This document shows, piece by piece, positions 1 to 8,741 of a stretch of 40,659 bases of DNA (positions are counted from its first letter, which is position 1; every line of letters starts with the position of its first letter). The notes below the pieces were generated by a model. The model saw only the letters and a program-made list of their open reading frames with translations. It was not told the origin of the DNA and did no database searches. The position numbers and the translations under genes were made by a program. The stretch comes from Candidatus Poribacteria bacterium (GTDB lineage Bacteria > Poribacteria > WGA-4E > WGA-3G). The stretch is taken from contig PYJA01000006.1 of the NCBI GenBank assembly GCA_003635185.1, positions 1 through 40,659 on the forward strand. Direction: 5' to 3'.

Positions 1-478
1 CGCGTGCTTTTTGTGGACACATCAGTTTCACCCAGACGGGGAAAAGTGTCCACTCCGTGGCTGTTTGACATAACAGTCCGAGTGCTCCGAACTGATGACC
101 GAACTGATACTTGGATTGATTACGGGAACGCCTGTAGAAACTGAAGTTTCTAAAAAAGTGTAATCCCCATTGTGTTATGCCTGTCTTGATCGCTTTGGTT
201 TCATCATAAATATAAACCCAGACAGGAAACTCTTGTTGGATGCGTTTTATGAGATGGGCAGCGACCGCATCCGCATCCCATTTGCCACGCGATAAGAACT
301 TGGGAAAAGACCAATATCTTGTCTGTGAACAACTGGATTGATAAAGACTTGTGAGGGTGCCACCCCCTCCATTAGCGATAAGACCGAAAATAAATGCTTG
401 GAAAAGCATAAAGTTTTGTTGGTTGAATAAAGGGCGAAAATCTGATATTATTTGTTCTAAGCAGAGAAGAAGGTTCAT
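1..478 (-). CDS. DDE-type transposase, 5' part, runs off left edge
   Basis: An open frame on the minus strand runs from ATG at 478 to base 1 without a stop (159 codons). It starts MNLLLCLEQI and includes FNQQNFMLFQAFIFG near residue 28, WDADAVAAHLIKRIQQEFP near 75, VWVYIYDETKAIKTG near 95, then QWGLHFFRNF and FGHQFGALGLLCQ. The layout, with an acidic residue after a hydrophobic strand (YIYDET), fits the first catalytic Asp of a DDE transposase. The family (IS4/IS701-like or other) cannot be fixed from this half. An AAAGGAC ribosome site lies 5 bases before the ATG, so the start is convincing. The catalytic C-terminal part lies outside the window, so intactness is unknown. Confidence 0.7.
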   Translation of the reverse strand, partial: MNLLLCLEQIISDFRPLFNQQNFMLFQAFIFGLIANGGGGTLTSLYQSSCSQTRYWSFPKFLSRGKWDADAVAAHLIKRIQQEFPVWVYIYDETKAIKTGITQWGLHFFRNFSFYRRSRNQSKYQFGHQFGALGLLCQTATEWTLFPVWVKLMCPQKAR

Positions 479-1171
479 TTTATTGTCCTTTCAAAAAAAA
501 AATTTTATTATTATTCTGAAAGGATACCTGCTTTTCTGCTTTTTGTCTCTAAAAATCTTAAAATTGTCCAAACTTTAGTCAGTTGTACAGAAAAGCAAAA
601 AAGTGGAACAGTCCTAATAGAAGATGAAAAAACTATTACATAACGTGAGCTTGAAAAGTTTTCGCCCGCAGCGTTCTTTGTTATTTTTCGCAAAAAACGG
701 CACAATCTAATAGGTTATGCTACAAAAACACTGCTTTTTTACCCAAAAAGTGTTTAGAGCGAACGGACATTTTTATTATCAAACTCACGTTATATTAATA
801 TTACATTTCTTAACACTGATAAGAAAAAGATACGTAGTTATTTTAATGCTTAAGGTGTTGACGATGCACTTATATGGTTTGCTATCCAAGATCCAAATCT
901 TGCTGGACTCATCCTTAGCAGCACAATTGATGAAGCTATGTTTATAGGATGGGTAAATTATCGTGACACACAGTAATTGTAGATATTCAGAAATCGGGTT
1001 TTCCATTATTTCAAACATTGTCACGATTACAACATTGTCACGACATAAAGTTGTTCCCCTACAAGAAGAGACCTTTGAAAGATGTTAGAAACTTTTAGAG
1101 AATTGATTGGTTCTGTCTTACCTATTCTTTCATAGAGATACATATTCATTTATAAGAAATAATCAACGGAC
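479..1171. other. Mostly non-coding stretch with a possible gene fragment
   Basis: I see no intact gene here. The DNA is AT-rich. One plus-strand frame, 854-976, reads like real protein (DDALIWFAIQDPNLAGL then STIDEAMFIGWVNYRDTQ and a stop). It has no start codon until late and a stop just upstream, so it may be the tail of a decayed gene. Near 1014-1043 the 13-mer AACATTGTCACGA occurs twice, 17 bp apart, with the inverted half-site TCGTGACA at 961-968. Confidence 0.5.
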
Positions 1172-2671
1172 ATGATCAAAAACCCAAATGTTATTCTCAT
1201 CTTCGCAGACGACCTCGGGCGCGGCATGTTAAGCTGCTACGGACAACAGCATTTTGAAACACCGAATATTGACCGCCTTGCAAACGAAGGCATGCGATTC
1301 AACCACGCCTACGGTTGCGCGTTTTGTGCTCCGTCTCGCGCCAGCATGTTGACGGGGCTCCACGATTGCCATCAAGGCACATGGACATATACCAAAGCAG
1401 GCATCTACCAAAGCATAAGTAATGGTGAAATGACACTGAGTGAGATTTCGGAGTTGATTCATACCACCGGATTGCAAGCAGGTGCAGACGATGTTTTCTT
1501 AGCAGAAATCGCGGAGGAAGCGGGTTATGCCACAGGACAGATTGGGAAACTTGAATGGGGTTTTGCCACAACAGCAGAACGTATCCGCCGCCATGGATGG
1601 CAGTACCATTACGGTTATTATGATCACCAACGTTGTCACGGCTTTTATCCGCCTTTTCTCTTTGAAAATGGGGAATTGACGAACATTCCGGGCAATACAC
1701 ATGCTGACTGCGCGAAACATCCAAACACAGAATCCGCTGAAAATATGGAAATTCGCAGGAATCGTCAGGGAAAGGCGGTGTATTCCCAGGACATTTTCAA
1801 TGATAAGATTGTAGAGTTCCTTCACGCACATAAGAACAATCCCTTCTTTCTCTATCACCCTTCTCAGTTGCCTCACGGACCGATTTCTATACCTGACATT
1901 CATCCTGCAGTGAAACACTCTTCGGAATTGACAACCTATGAGAAAGAATACGCTTCCATGATCCTAAAACTTGATGAGACCGTTGGTATTATCTTGGACG
2001 AACTTCAACGACTCGGAATTGATAATCGCACAATGATCGTCTTTTGCTCTGACAACGGGCATGAAGTATATTATCGGCAGGAAGGACGAACTTCTGGTCG
2101 GCAGAGGAATTTGGACGGTGAACCGTTTGATGAGATTACAACAAAATTTTATTCGGAGACAGGTGGAGATGTTTTCAACGGAAACGACGGTATGGGGGGA
2201 TTGAAGTTTTCAAGTTGGGAAGGCGGCACGCGAATCCCTTTCCTTGTCCGTTTCCCTGGAACAATTTCACCCGACCGTGTGTCAAACCACATGCTTGCAA
2301 ACTACGATTTGATGCCAACCCTTGCCGATCTCATCGGATCAGAACTGCCACAAGCCAAAGATGGCGTTTCATTCTTACCGATTTTGCTGGAACAGCATGA
2401 ACATCAGCAGAACCATGAGTGGATTGTATACGCCTCGCGGCTCGGTCCTGCGTTGGTAACGTCAGATGGTTGGAAACTACGGTATATCAACAAAACAGAT
2501 AGTTTCCAACTATATCATCTTCCCCACGATTACCGTGAAGAGAACGACATTTCTGCAGATTATCCAGACCTTGTTTCCCGCCTCAGTGGATGGTTACTAA
2601 ATGCTTGTGATGGTGATTTTCAGAATGGGATGCCACAAGCACATCTCGCTGCATATCCTGAAACAAACTAA
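1172..2671 (+). CDS. Sulfatase (formylglycine-dependent, secreted-polysaccharide type)
   Basis: This is a 499-residue protein of the type I sulfatase (alkaline phosphatase-like) family, which hydrolyses sulfate esters, often on sugars. The N-terminal metal motif FADDLGR has D13 and D14. The modification site is C52 in C-A-P-S-R, the CxPSR signature converted to formylglycine. The C-terminal metal site is SDNGH near 293-297. The usual GKWHxG motif is replaced by GKLEWG near 125-130, so the histidine normally found there is missing; this suggests a subfamily with altered substrate chemistry. I see no clear signal peptide from the chosen ATG. No plausible earlier start exists. It stands alone ahead of the alcohol dehydrogenase operon. 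Substrate is unknown. Confidence 0.9.
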   Translation: MIKNPNVILIFADDLGRGMLSCYGQQHFETPNIDRLANEGMRFNHAYGCAFCAPSRASMLTGLHDCHQGTWTYTKAGIYQSISNGEMTLSEISELIHTTGLQAGADDVFLAEIAEEAGYATGQIGKLEWGFATTAERIRRHGWQYHYGYYDHQRCHGFYPPFLFENGELTNIPGNTHADCAKHPNTESAENMEIRRNRQGKAVYSQDIFNDKIVEFLHAHKNNPFFLYHPSQLPHGPISIPDIHPAVKHSSELTTYEKEYASMILKLDETVGIILDELQRLGIDNRTMIVFCSDNGHEVYYRQEGRTSGRQRNLDGEPFDEITTKFYSETGGDVFNGNDGMGGLKFSSWEGGTRIPFLVRFPGTISPDRVSNHMLANYDLMPTLADLIGSELPQAKDGVSFLPILLEQHEHQQNHEWIVYASRLGPALVTSDGWKLRYINKTDSFQLYHLPHDYREENDISADYPDLVSRLSGWLLNACDGDFQNGMPQAHLAAYPETN

Positions 2672-2738
2672 CAGACACAAACCTCACACTGGCTGGGTAA
2701 GCGGACCGAGGTCAAATCATCCTATCTATTTTCACTCC

Positions 2739-2767
2739 TTGAATATCAAATCAAGATATGATATAAT
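2739..2767 (+). promoter_or_regulatory. Predicted sigma70 promoter for the alcohol dehydrogenase operon
   Basis: TTGAAT at 2739-2744 and a perfect TATAAT at 2762-2767 are separated by 17 bp. They lie 57 bp ahead of the ATG at 2824, in the gap after the sulfatase gene. Not tested, but a close match to the consensus. Confidence 0.6.
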
Positions 2768-2823
2768 TGACTTGTTGAAGTGCCTAAATCTTTTTGGAGT
2801 CTAACAAAACAGAATGATATAAT

Positions 2824-3945
2824 ATGGTTTCTTTTGATTCTGACTTGTCACAACGCGTCATTTTTGGTGAAAACAGTATTGAGAAACTTGCTGAATCCAC
2901 GGTCGCCCTCGGTGGTAGTCGCGTTCTAATTGTAACTGACCCCGGCATTCAAGAAGCAGGTATCCTCAAACGGGCATATTCTGCACTAAATAGTGAGAAT
3001 ATCCTGCGTTACGTTTTTACAGATGTTGCCCCTAACCCAACGACGAAGCATGTTGAGGCTGCGGTTCAATTTGCAAAAGTCAACGCGCCGATTGATCTTA
3101 TTATTGGCCTCGGCGGTGGAAGTGCGATGGATTGTGCAAAAGGCACAAATTTTCTGCTAACAAACGGTGGCAAAATGGAGGACTATTGGGGAACAAACAA
3201 AGCAACGCAACCGATGCTCCCCTCTATCGGTATTCCGACAACTATTGGCACAGGAAGTGAGGCACAATCGTTTGCATTGATTGCACAGGAAGAAACACAT
3301 ATCAAAATGGCATGTGGTGATAAAAAAGCACAATTCGACACTGTAATTTTAGATCCGACGTTAACAAAAACCTTGCCGAAATCGGTGGCAGCAGCGACCA
3401 GTATTGACGCAATAGCACATGCTATAGAGAGCTATGTTTCAACCAAACGTAACGTGATGTCACAAATGTACTCACTTCACGCGTGGAAGTTGTTAGACGC
3501 AAACTTCGAATTAGCACTTGATGCCAAAAACCTAAAAGCACGCGGAAAGATGTTATTCGGTGCGTATCTTGCTGGCGTTGCGATAGAAAATTCAATGCTT
3601 GGTGCAGCACATGCATGTGCAAATCCGTTGACAGCCAAATACGGTATTACACACGGCATCGCTGTTGCGCTGATGTTACCGCACGTCATTAGATTCAATA
3701 AAATGGTCGTAGGTGAATCCTATAACGAACTTTTCTCAGTTGGAAATTTAGCAGATAAAGTAGAAACGTTAATGCAAACGGGCAATTTACCGAACACATT
3801 ACAAGATTGTTCTGTCCAACATTCTGTGAGATCCACTGATGTCCCTACATTAGCAAAAGAAGCCTCAGTACAGTGGACAGCTCAGTTCAATCCACGTCCT
3901 TTGGATATACATGATTTTGTGAGACTATATGAACAAATTTTTTGA
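2824..3945 (+). CDS. Iron-containing (group III) alcohol dehydrogenase
   Basis: This 373-residue protein belongs to the Fe-ADH family, which interconverts alcohols and aldehydes or ketones with NAD(P) and a bound metal. The nucleotide-binding GLGGGSAMDCAKG is at about 95-107, with GIPTTIGTGSEA at 136-147. All four metal ligands are visible: D195, H199 (DAIAHAIESY), H263 and H277 (KYGITHGIA). Length and motifs are normal, so it should be active. The gene ends 17 bases inside the next gene, the beta-propeller protein, which implies translational coupling. The alcohol substrate cannot be deduced. A strong sigma70-like promoter lies upstream. Confidence 0.92.
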   Translation: MVSFDSDLSQRVIFGENSIEKLAESTVALGGSRVLIVTDPGIQEAGILKRAYSALNSENILRYVFTDVAPNPTTKHVEAAVQFAKVNAPIDLIIGLGGGSAMDCAKGTNFLLTNGGKMEDYWGTNKATQPMLPSIGIPTTIGTGSEAQSFALIAQEETHIKMACGDKKAQFDTVILDPTLTKTLPKSVAAATSIDAIAHAIESYVSTKRNVMSQMYSLHAWKLLDANFELALDAKNLKARGKMLFGAYLAGVAIENSMLGAAHACANPLTAKYGITHGIAVALMLPHVIRFNKMVVGESYNELFSVGNLADKVETLMQTGNLPNTLQDCSVQHSVRSTDVPTLAKEASVQWTAQFNPRPLDIHDFVRLYEQIF

Positions 3946-5092
3946 AAAATTGAAGACATTACTACATTGGAGTGTCCCAGCTGTTGTTTTAGTTTTTCTG
4001 TTACTATTGGGAATGCGCCCTGCTTTTAGCAATTGGGCAAGTTTCAGAGGAAATCCGCAACTTACAGGTGTTGCTGCTTCACAACTTCCCGAAAAACTTG
4101 AATTGCTCTGGACATTTAAAGCAGGAGATATGATTGAATCTACTGCTACAATTGTTGATGGGACGGTGTATATGGGCGCATCGGATGGATATCTCTACGC
4201 GATTGATGCACAAAGCGGAAAAAGCACTTGGAAATACCATGCGGATGCATCTATTAAATCATCACCTTCTATCTACAACAACGTTATCTACTTCGGTGAT
4301 GAGGAGGGCATTTTTCATGCAGTAGATATTGCCACTCAGAAAAAGAAATGGCAGTATACCACGGACGGTGAAATTATCTCATCAGCGAACTTTGCTGGTG
4401 ACCGAGTACTATTCGGTTCGTATGATGGATTTCTCTACTGCCTGAATATAAAAAACGGTGACCTTATATGGAAATTCGAGACAGAAGGATATGTCCACGG
4501 CACACCTGCAATTTTCGGAAATTTCGTAATTGTCACAGGATGTGATAGTTATCTAAGAATTATCAATATTGCCGATGGGACACAGACACAACAGGTAAAC
4601 CTTGGTGCTTATGTTGGCGCGAGTCCTGCGATTTTAGACTCTAACTCACAAACTGATCCTGAAGTTCGCGCGTATTGCGGAACGTACGGTAATGAAGTCC
4701 TGGGAGTTGACCTCACATCAGGTGAAATTGCATGGCGATATGAGCATCCAGTACGCAAACTTCCGTTTTTTGCTTCAGCAGCCGTAACAGAACGACTTGT
4801 TATCATTGGTGGACGTGATAAGATGGTGCATGCACTTTCGCCCGAAAAAGGGGAACCGCAATGGACTTATACGGCTAAATCCAGAATAGAGTCTTCTCCG
4901 GTCATTGTTGGCAAGCGCGTGTTTTTTGGAACAACTCGCGGCGGACTTATTGCGCTTGATATTACCAACGGAAACCAGGTGTGGAAATTTGAAACGGGAT
5001 CGTCAATCGTTGCTTCTCCCAGTGTCGCTAATGGAAGAATATATATTGGAACAGAGGATGGAGTCCTCTACTGCTTTGGAGAAAAGAAATAA
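3929..5092 (+). CDS. PQQ-like beta-propeller repeat protein, exported (BamB-like fold)
   Basis: This 387-residue protein has a positively charged start and a hydrophobic segment at about 15-28 (VPAVVLVFLLLLG), so it is probably exported or membrane-anchored. The rest is a series of PQQ/BamB-type blades of about 40 residues, each with a pattern like GxVYxGxxDGxLYAIDxxxGxxxWxY, for example near 70-100, 110-145 and 350-385. About seven blades fit. Such propellers act as binding scaffolds or, with PQQ, in alcohol dehydrogenases; no catalytic motif or cytochrome site is visible here. It overlaps the alcohol dehydrogenase upstream by 17 bases and touches the radical SAM gene by 1 base, so all three are probably co-translated. 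Confidence 0.88.
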   Translation: MNKFFEKLKTLLHWSVPAVVLVFLLLLGMRPAFSNWASFRGNPQLTGVAASQLPEKLELLWTFKAGDMIESTATIVDGTVYMGASDGYLYAIDAQSGKSTWKYHADASIKSSPSIYNNVIYFGDEEGIFHAVDIATQKKKWQYTTDGEIISSANFAGDRVLFGSYDGFLYCLNIKNGDLIWKFETEGYVHGTPAIFGNFVIVTGCDSYLRIINIADGTQTQQVNLGAYVGASPAILDSNSQTDPEVRAYCGTYGNEVLGVDLTSGEIAWRYEHPVRKLPFFASAAVTERLVIIGGRDKMVHALSPEKGEPQWTYTAKSRIESSPVIVGKRVFFGTTRGGLIALDITNGNQVWKFETGSSIVASPSVANGRIYIGTEDGVLYCFGEKK

Positions 5093-6432
5093 TGTCTAAA
5101 ACAAAACCGGAACCTGCAACAGCAGGAATAGAATCAAAACAGACAACAGTTGGTAGTGTTTTTGTCTCAAACTATCCACCGTATTCTACCTGGAACGAAC
5201 CAGCAGTTACGGAGGTGCATAGCGCGCTCGGTGAAGCACCTCGCCCAGATGCTACGCTTGGACTTTACCTCCACATTCCTTTTTGCCGCAAACGTTGCAA
5301 ATTCTGCTATTTTCGCGTTTATACCGATAAGAACAGTTCAGAAATAGATACTTACCTAAACGCTCTGGCGAAAGAGGTGGAACTGTACAGTAAGCAACCT
5401 GCAATTGCAGGTAGACCTTTGCGGTTCGTCTATTTCGGTGGTGGGACTCCATCTTATATCAGTGTCAAACATCTGAAAACTTTGGTGGATAGAGTGAAAA
5501 AGGTAATGCCATGGGACGCTGCTGAAGAGGTCGCGTTTGAGTGTGAACCCGGCACACTGACACAAAAGAAATTGGAAGCCATTAAAGCAATCGGCGTAAC
5601 CCGATTGAGTCTCGGTGTTGAGAATTTGAATGACGAAATTCTTGCTGAAAACGGGAGAGCACATCTCTCAAAAGAGGTATACCGTATTGCCCCTTGGATA
5701 AAAGAACTGGCATTTGACCAAGTTAACATTGACCTTATTTCAGGTATGATAGGGGAAACATGGGATAGTTGGCGCGAGACTGTTAGTAAGACAATTGAAC
5801 TTGACCCTGACAGCATTACAGTATATCAACTGGAGTTGCCGTTCAACACCGTCTATTCCAAAGATATTCTTGGCGGCGATGCGTTGCCTGTCGCTGATTG
5901 GAAATTGAAACGAGAATGGCATCAATACGCTTTTGAACAATTTGCGAAATCCGGTTATGAAATATCCAGTGCTTACACAGTGCTTAAAAAAGACAAACCG
6001 TGTCAATTCGTATATCGTGATGCAGTTTGGCAAGGAAGTGATATGATAGGCACAGGCGTTGCCTCTTTTTCACATCTCAGTGGGATTCACTTTCAGAATG
6101 CACCTTCATGGGGAGACTATCTTGAAAATCTTGAAGAAGACAGACTCCCAGTCTATCGCGCACTAAGGCCTACAGAAGCAGAAAAACTGACGCGGGAGAT
6201 GATACTACAGCTCAAATTAGGAAAAATAAAACCCTCCTATTTTCAAACCAAGTTCAATGCGGATATTCTAACACTTTACGCTGATGCTTACGCAAAACTG
6301 CAAAATGATGGGATGTTGCGTGTTAACGGAGAATCAGATGAAATCCAGTTGACACAACGCGGATTGCTCCAGGTAGATAGTCTCCTGCCAGCGTTCTATG
6401 CCCCTGAATACCAGAATACGCGGTATACCTAA
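5092..6432 (+). CDS. Radical SAM protein, HemW/coproporphyrinogen oxidase-like
   Basis: This 446-residue enzyme has the CxxxCxxC 4Fe-4S motif at C65, C69 and C72 (HIPFCRKRCKFCYF) and the family's FGGGTPSYIS at about 118-127. The order and length match HemW-like heme chaperones and oxygen-independent coproporphyrinogen oxidases. It carries an N-terminal extension of about 55 residues with SNYPPYSTW, and a Tyr follows the third Cys where HemW usually has Asp. It may therefore be a specialised relative, not HemW itself. The ATG overlaps the preceding stop (TAATG), with a GGAG ribosome site. Partners upstream are a beta-propeller and an alcohol dehydrogenase. Confidence 0.85.
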   Translation: MSKTKPEPATAGIESKQTTVGSVFVSNYPPYSTWNEPAVTEVHSALGEAPRPDATLGLYLHIPFCRKRCKFCYFRVYTDKNSSEIDTYLNALAKEVELYSKQPAIAGRPLRFVYFGGGTPSYISVKHLKTLVDRVKKVMPWDAAEEVAFECEPGTLTQKKLEAIKAIGVTRLSLGVENLNDEILAENGRAHLSKEVYRIAPWIKELAFDQVNIDLISGMIGETWDSWRETVSKTIELDPDSITVYQLELPFNTVYSKDILGGDALPVADWKLKREWHQYAFEQFAKSGYEISSAYTVLKKDKPCQFVYRDAVWQGSDMIGTGVASFSHLSGIHFQNAPSWGDYLENLEEDRLPVYRALRPTEAEKLTREMILQLKLGKIKPSYFQTKFNADILTLYADAYAKLQNDGMLRVNGESDEIQLTQRGLLQVDSLLPAFYAPEYQNTRYT

Positions 6433-6467
6433 GCAATTATATTTTTTATCATGGAAGGAGTGAAAAC

Positions 6468-6677
6468 ATGAATACAAAACTGATCGAATGCAATCCGTCA
6501 ATTATGATGGGTAAACCTGTTATTGCTGGCACCCGTATACCGGTTGAATTAATATTGGAAAAATTTGCCGGAGGTGAAACAATTGAACAATTGCTTGAAT
6601 CTTATCCTCGTCTGACTCATGAGAGCATACTCGCAGCATTTCATTTTGCATCTCAGGCACTCAGTCCTACCAGTTAA
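6468..6677 (+). CDS. DUF433 domain protein (antitoxin-like)
   Basis: A 69-residue protein that is almost entirely a DUF433 domain: CNPSIMMGKPVIAGTRIPVE at 8-27 and the helix-turn-helix-like GGETIEQLLESYPRL at about 35-49. DUF433 proteins are usually paired with a PIN-like DUF5615 partner and are regarded as antitoxins. No such partner adjoins it here; the next gene is a CoA ligase and the nearest PIN gene is 1.3 kb away. A strong GGAAGGAG ribosome site precedes the ATG. It may be a solitary antitoxin or a DNA-binding regulator. Confidence 0.85.
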   Translation: MNTKLIECNPSIMMGKPVIAGTRIPVELILEKFAGGETIEQLLESYPRLTHESILAAFHFASQALSPTS

Positions 6678-6688
6678 TCTCAATAAGC

Positions 6689-7933
6689 ATGTATACAAAA
6701 AAACAATTACACCGCCTCCGCGAAATGCTCGTCCCAATATTAGAGACAAATGCATTCTATAAGCAAAAACTTACCGAAGCGGGGATTACACATCCAAACG
6801 ACATTCAAACATTATCAGATTATCAGCAACTGCCCTTTACTACAAAGGATGAACTCAGTGCTGATCAGGTATCCCATCCACCTTACGGCACAAATCTCAC
6901 CTTTCCATTAGATCAATATACCTGTATACATCAAACTTCAGGCACAACAGGTGCCCCGCTGCGGTGGTTAGACACACGAGAATCATGGGACTGGTGGGGA
7001 AAATGCTGGAGAGATATTTATAACGCTGCAAGGGTTACATCGTCAGATCGACTCATGATGGCATTTTCGTTCGGTCCGTTTATCGGATTCTGGAGTGCTT
7101 ATCACGGCGCACAGCAGCTCGGTGCACTCACCATTGCAAATGGTGGTATGACATCTGATCAACGGATACGCGCTATCCTCAGCAACGATGTGACAGTGGT
7201 GATATGTACACCGACTTATGCGTTGCGACTTGCTGAAGTTGCAGCACAAGAGGGTGTTAACCTCAGCACAGATTCTAAAGTTAGAGTAACAATCCACGCG
7301 GGCGAACCTGGTGCGAGTCTACCTGCTACCAAGCAACGTATTGAGGATAGCTGGGGAGCACGTGCCTACGACCATGCCGGTGCTACTGAAGTTGGCGCAT
7401 GGGGTGTGATGTGCCAATCACAAGCAGGGGTTCACCTCAACGAAGACGAATTTATCTGTGAAGTGCTTGATACAAAAACAGGTAATCCATCAGATGAAGG
7501 GGAATTAGTCATCACAAATTTAGGTCGGATTGGGATGCCCGTGATTCGCTATCGTACAGGTGACTATGTGAAACTTAAACCTACACCGTGCGAATGTGGT
7601 AGCCAACATCGTATCCTTGATAGTGGTGTCATCGGACGCATAGACAACGCTATAATCATACGCGGTTTAAACGTTTATCCTGCTACGATTGAGAATATCA
7701 TCCTAAAGTTTCCCGATGTGAACGAATTTGCTGTTCGTGCTTACCGAACAGAAACGCTTGATGAACTTGAAATTCAGATTGAATCTACAAATCCTACTGA
7801 TACCGCTTCTGCTGTTGGGGATGCTATTCGAAATGCGTTAGGTTTACGTACAATTGTAAAAACCGTACCAATTGGAACTTTGCCAAGATATGAGCTCAAA
7901 TCAAAGCGATTTACTGATGAGCGTTCACTGTAG
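6689..7933 (+). CDS. PaaK-like acyl/aryl-CoA ligase (phenylacetate-CoA ligase family)
   Basis: This 414-residue adenylate-forming enzyme would activate a carboxylic acid with ATP and join it to CoA. The P-loop-like HQTSGTTGAP is at 81-90. AGATEVGAWG and the YRTGDYVKL motif (about 285-295) form the adenylate-binding core. A CxCGS zinc-type motif and GRIDNAIIIRGLNVYP near 317-332 belong to the C-terminal hinge and lid. The length is typical of the PaaK branch. It starts 11 bases after the DUF433 gene without an obvious ribosome site. The acid substrate is unknown; no phenylacetate pathway genes are nearby. Confidence 0.88.
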   Translation: MYTKKQLHRLREMLVPILETNAFYKQKLTEAGITHPNDIQTLSDYQQLPFTTKDELSADQVSHPPYGTNLTFPLDQYTCIHQTSGTTGAPLRWLDTRESWDWWGKCWRDIYNAARVTSSDRLMMAFSFGPFIGFWSAYHGAQQLGALTIANGGMTSDQRIRAILSNDVTVVICTPTYALRLAEVAAQEGVNLSTDSKVRVTIHAGEPGASLPATKQRIEDSWGARAYDHAGATEVGAWGVMCQSQAGVHLNEDEFICEVLDTKTGNPSDEGELVITNLGRIGMPVIRYRTGDYVKLKPTPCECGSQHRILDSGVIGRIDNAIIIRGLNVYPATIENIILKFPDVNEFAVRAYRTETLDELEIQIESTNPTDTASAVGDAIRNALGLRTIVKTVPIGTLPRYELKSKRFTDERSL

Positions 7934-7979
7934 ATGAACAAGCATTTTCCTTGACAATTCAATCTTTGGGAGGTTATAA

Positions 7980-8471
7980 TTGTTGCACAACGAAACAGAA
8001 CACCGCGTCTACATTGAAACGACAATTCCAAGTTTCTATTATACATTGCGTAAGGATCTTGAATCCCGCGCAATGCAGAGTTGGACCCGGAAATGGTGGG
8101 CCCAATACGCTGATCAATTTACCCTCGTTTCAAGTTTAACGGTTATTGAGGAACTCAGGGACGGAAGAGGCGAAAAAACACAAGCTCGGATTGACTTAGT
8201 GGAAAACCTGGAGATGTTATCAATCTCTCCAAGAATTCGCCACATTACACAAACCTATATTGATAAGTTAATAATGCCTCAAGATCCTTTTGGAGATGCA
8301 CTTCATTTGGCAATTGCCTCGTTTCATAATGTAGATGCTCTTCTAACGTGGAATTACAAACATATTGCAAACCTTAACAAAATTTATCGCATCCGGCAGA
8401 TAAACCAAGAACTTGGCTTACCAACGCCGGAATTGGCGACACCCCTCAATTATTTAGGAGTTGACGACTAA
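7980..8471 (+). CDS. PIN domain protein, VapC-like putative toxin
   Basis: This 163-residue protein looks like a PIN-domain ribonuclease. The first acidic site lies in YIETTIPSFY (E13), the second around EEL (E57/E58), and the third in DPFGDALHLAIAS (D106), followed by LLTWNYKHIAN (about 121-131), a signature of this PIN subgroup. The start is TTG at 7980, six bases after GGGAGG; the adjacent in-frame TTG is possible. A 66-residue gene directly follows and is probably its partner. The reversed order, toxin first, is unusual for VapBC but common for this subgroup. RNA target unknown. Confidence 0.82.
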   Translation: MLHNETEHRVYIETTIPSFYYTLRKDLESRAMQSWTRKWWAQYADQFTLVSSLTVIEELRDGRGEKTQARIDLVENLEMLSISPRIRHITQTYIDKLIMPQDPFGDALHLAIASFHNVDALLTWNYKHIANLNKIYRIRQINQELGLPTPELATPLNYLGVDD

Positions 8472-8472
8472 A

Positions 8473-8673
8473 ATGGCAGACTATGAAATTGATGAAATTC
8501 GCAGAATTCGACAAGAAATATCTGCTCGGTTTGATCATGATGTTGACAAATTGATCGCTCACTATCAAGCATTAGAGAAAGAATACCGGAAGTCTGGCAA
8601 ATACAAATTTGTGGATCCACCATCTGAAGATCCAAAACCCATCAAAACGACAGACGAAAAAGCGGCGGATTAA
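8473..8673 (+). CDS. Small partner of the PIN protein, putative antitoxin
   Basis: A 66-residue, highly charged protein starting MADYEIDEIRRIRQEISARF and ending in a Pro/Lys-rich tail. The pattern EIRRIRxEIxxxFxxDxxxLxxHYxxLE is familiar from small proteins encoded next to PIN toxins, so an antitoxin role is inferred from position. I chose ATG 8473. The in-frame TTG at 8461 sits immediately against the AGGAG box, too close for initiation. The gene begins one base after the PIN stop codon, which implies coupling. No DNA-binding fold is recognisable. Confidence 0.7.
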   Translation: MADYEIDEIRRIRQEISARFDHDVDKLIAHYQALEKEYRKSGKYKFVDPPSEDPKPIKTTDEKAAD

Positions 8674-8741
8674 CTATTGAATTTCTATTTCAGAATACAG
8701 TGAGAAAACAAGAGATAAACTTTCCCTATTGAAAGCGTTCT

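Noticed and set aside
717..947. 76-codon plus-strand frame MLQKHCFF...
   Set aside because: Low-complexity, AT-driven sequence with no ribosome site; the more protein-like reading is in another frame at 854-976.
1299..1724. Long antisense frames inside the first sulfatase gene
   Set aside because: They lie opposite a clear sulfatase and their sequences show no domain or protein-like pattern.
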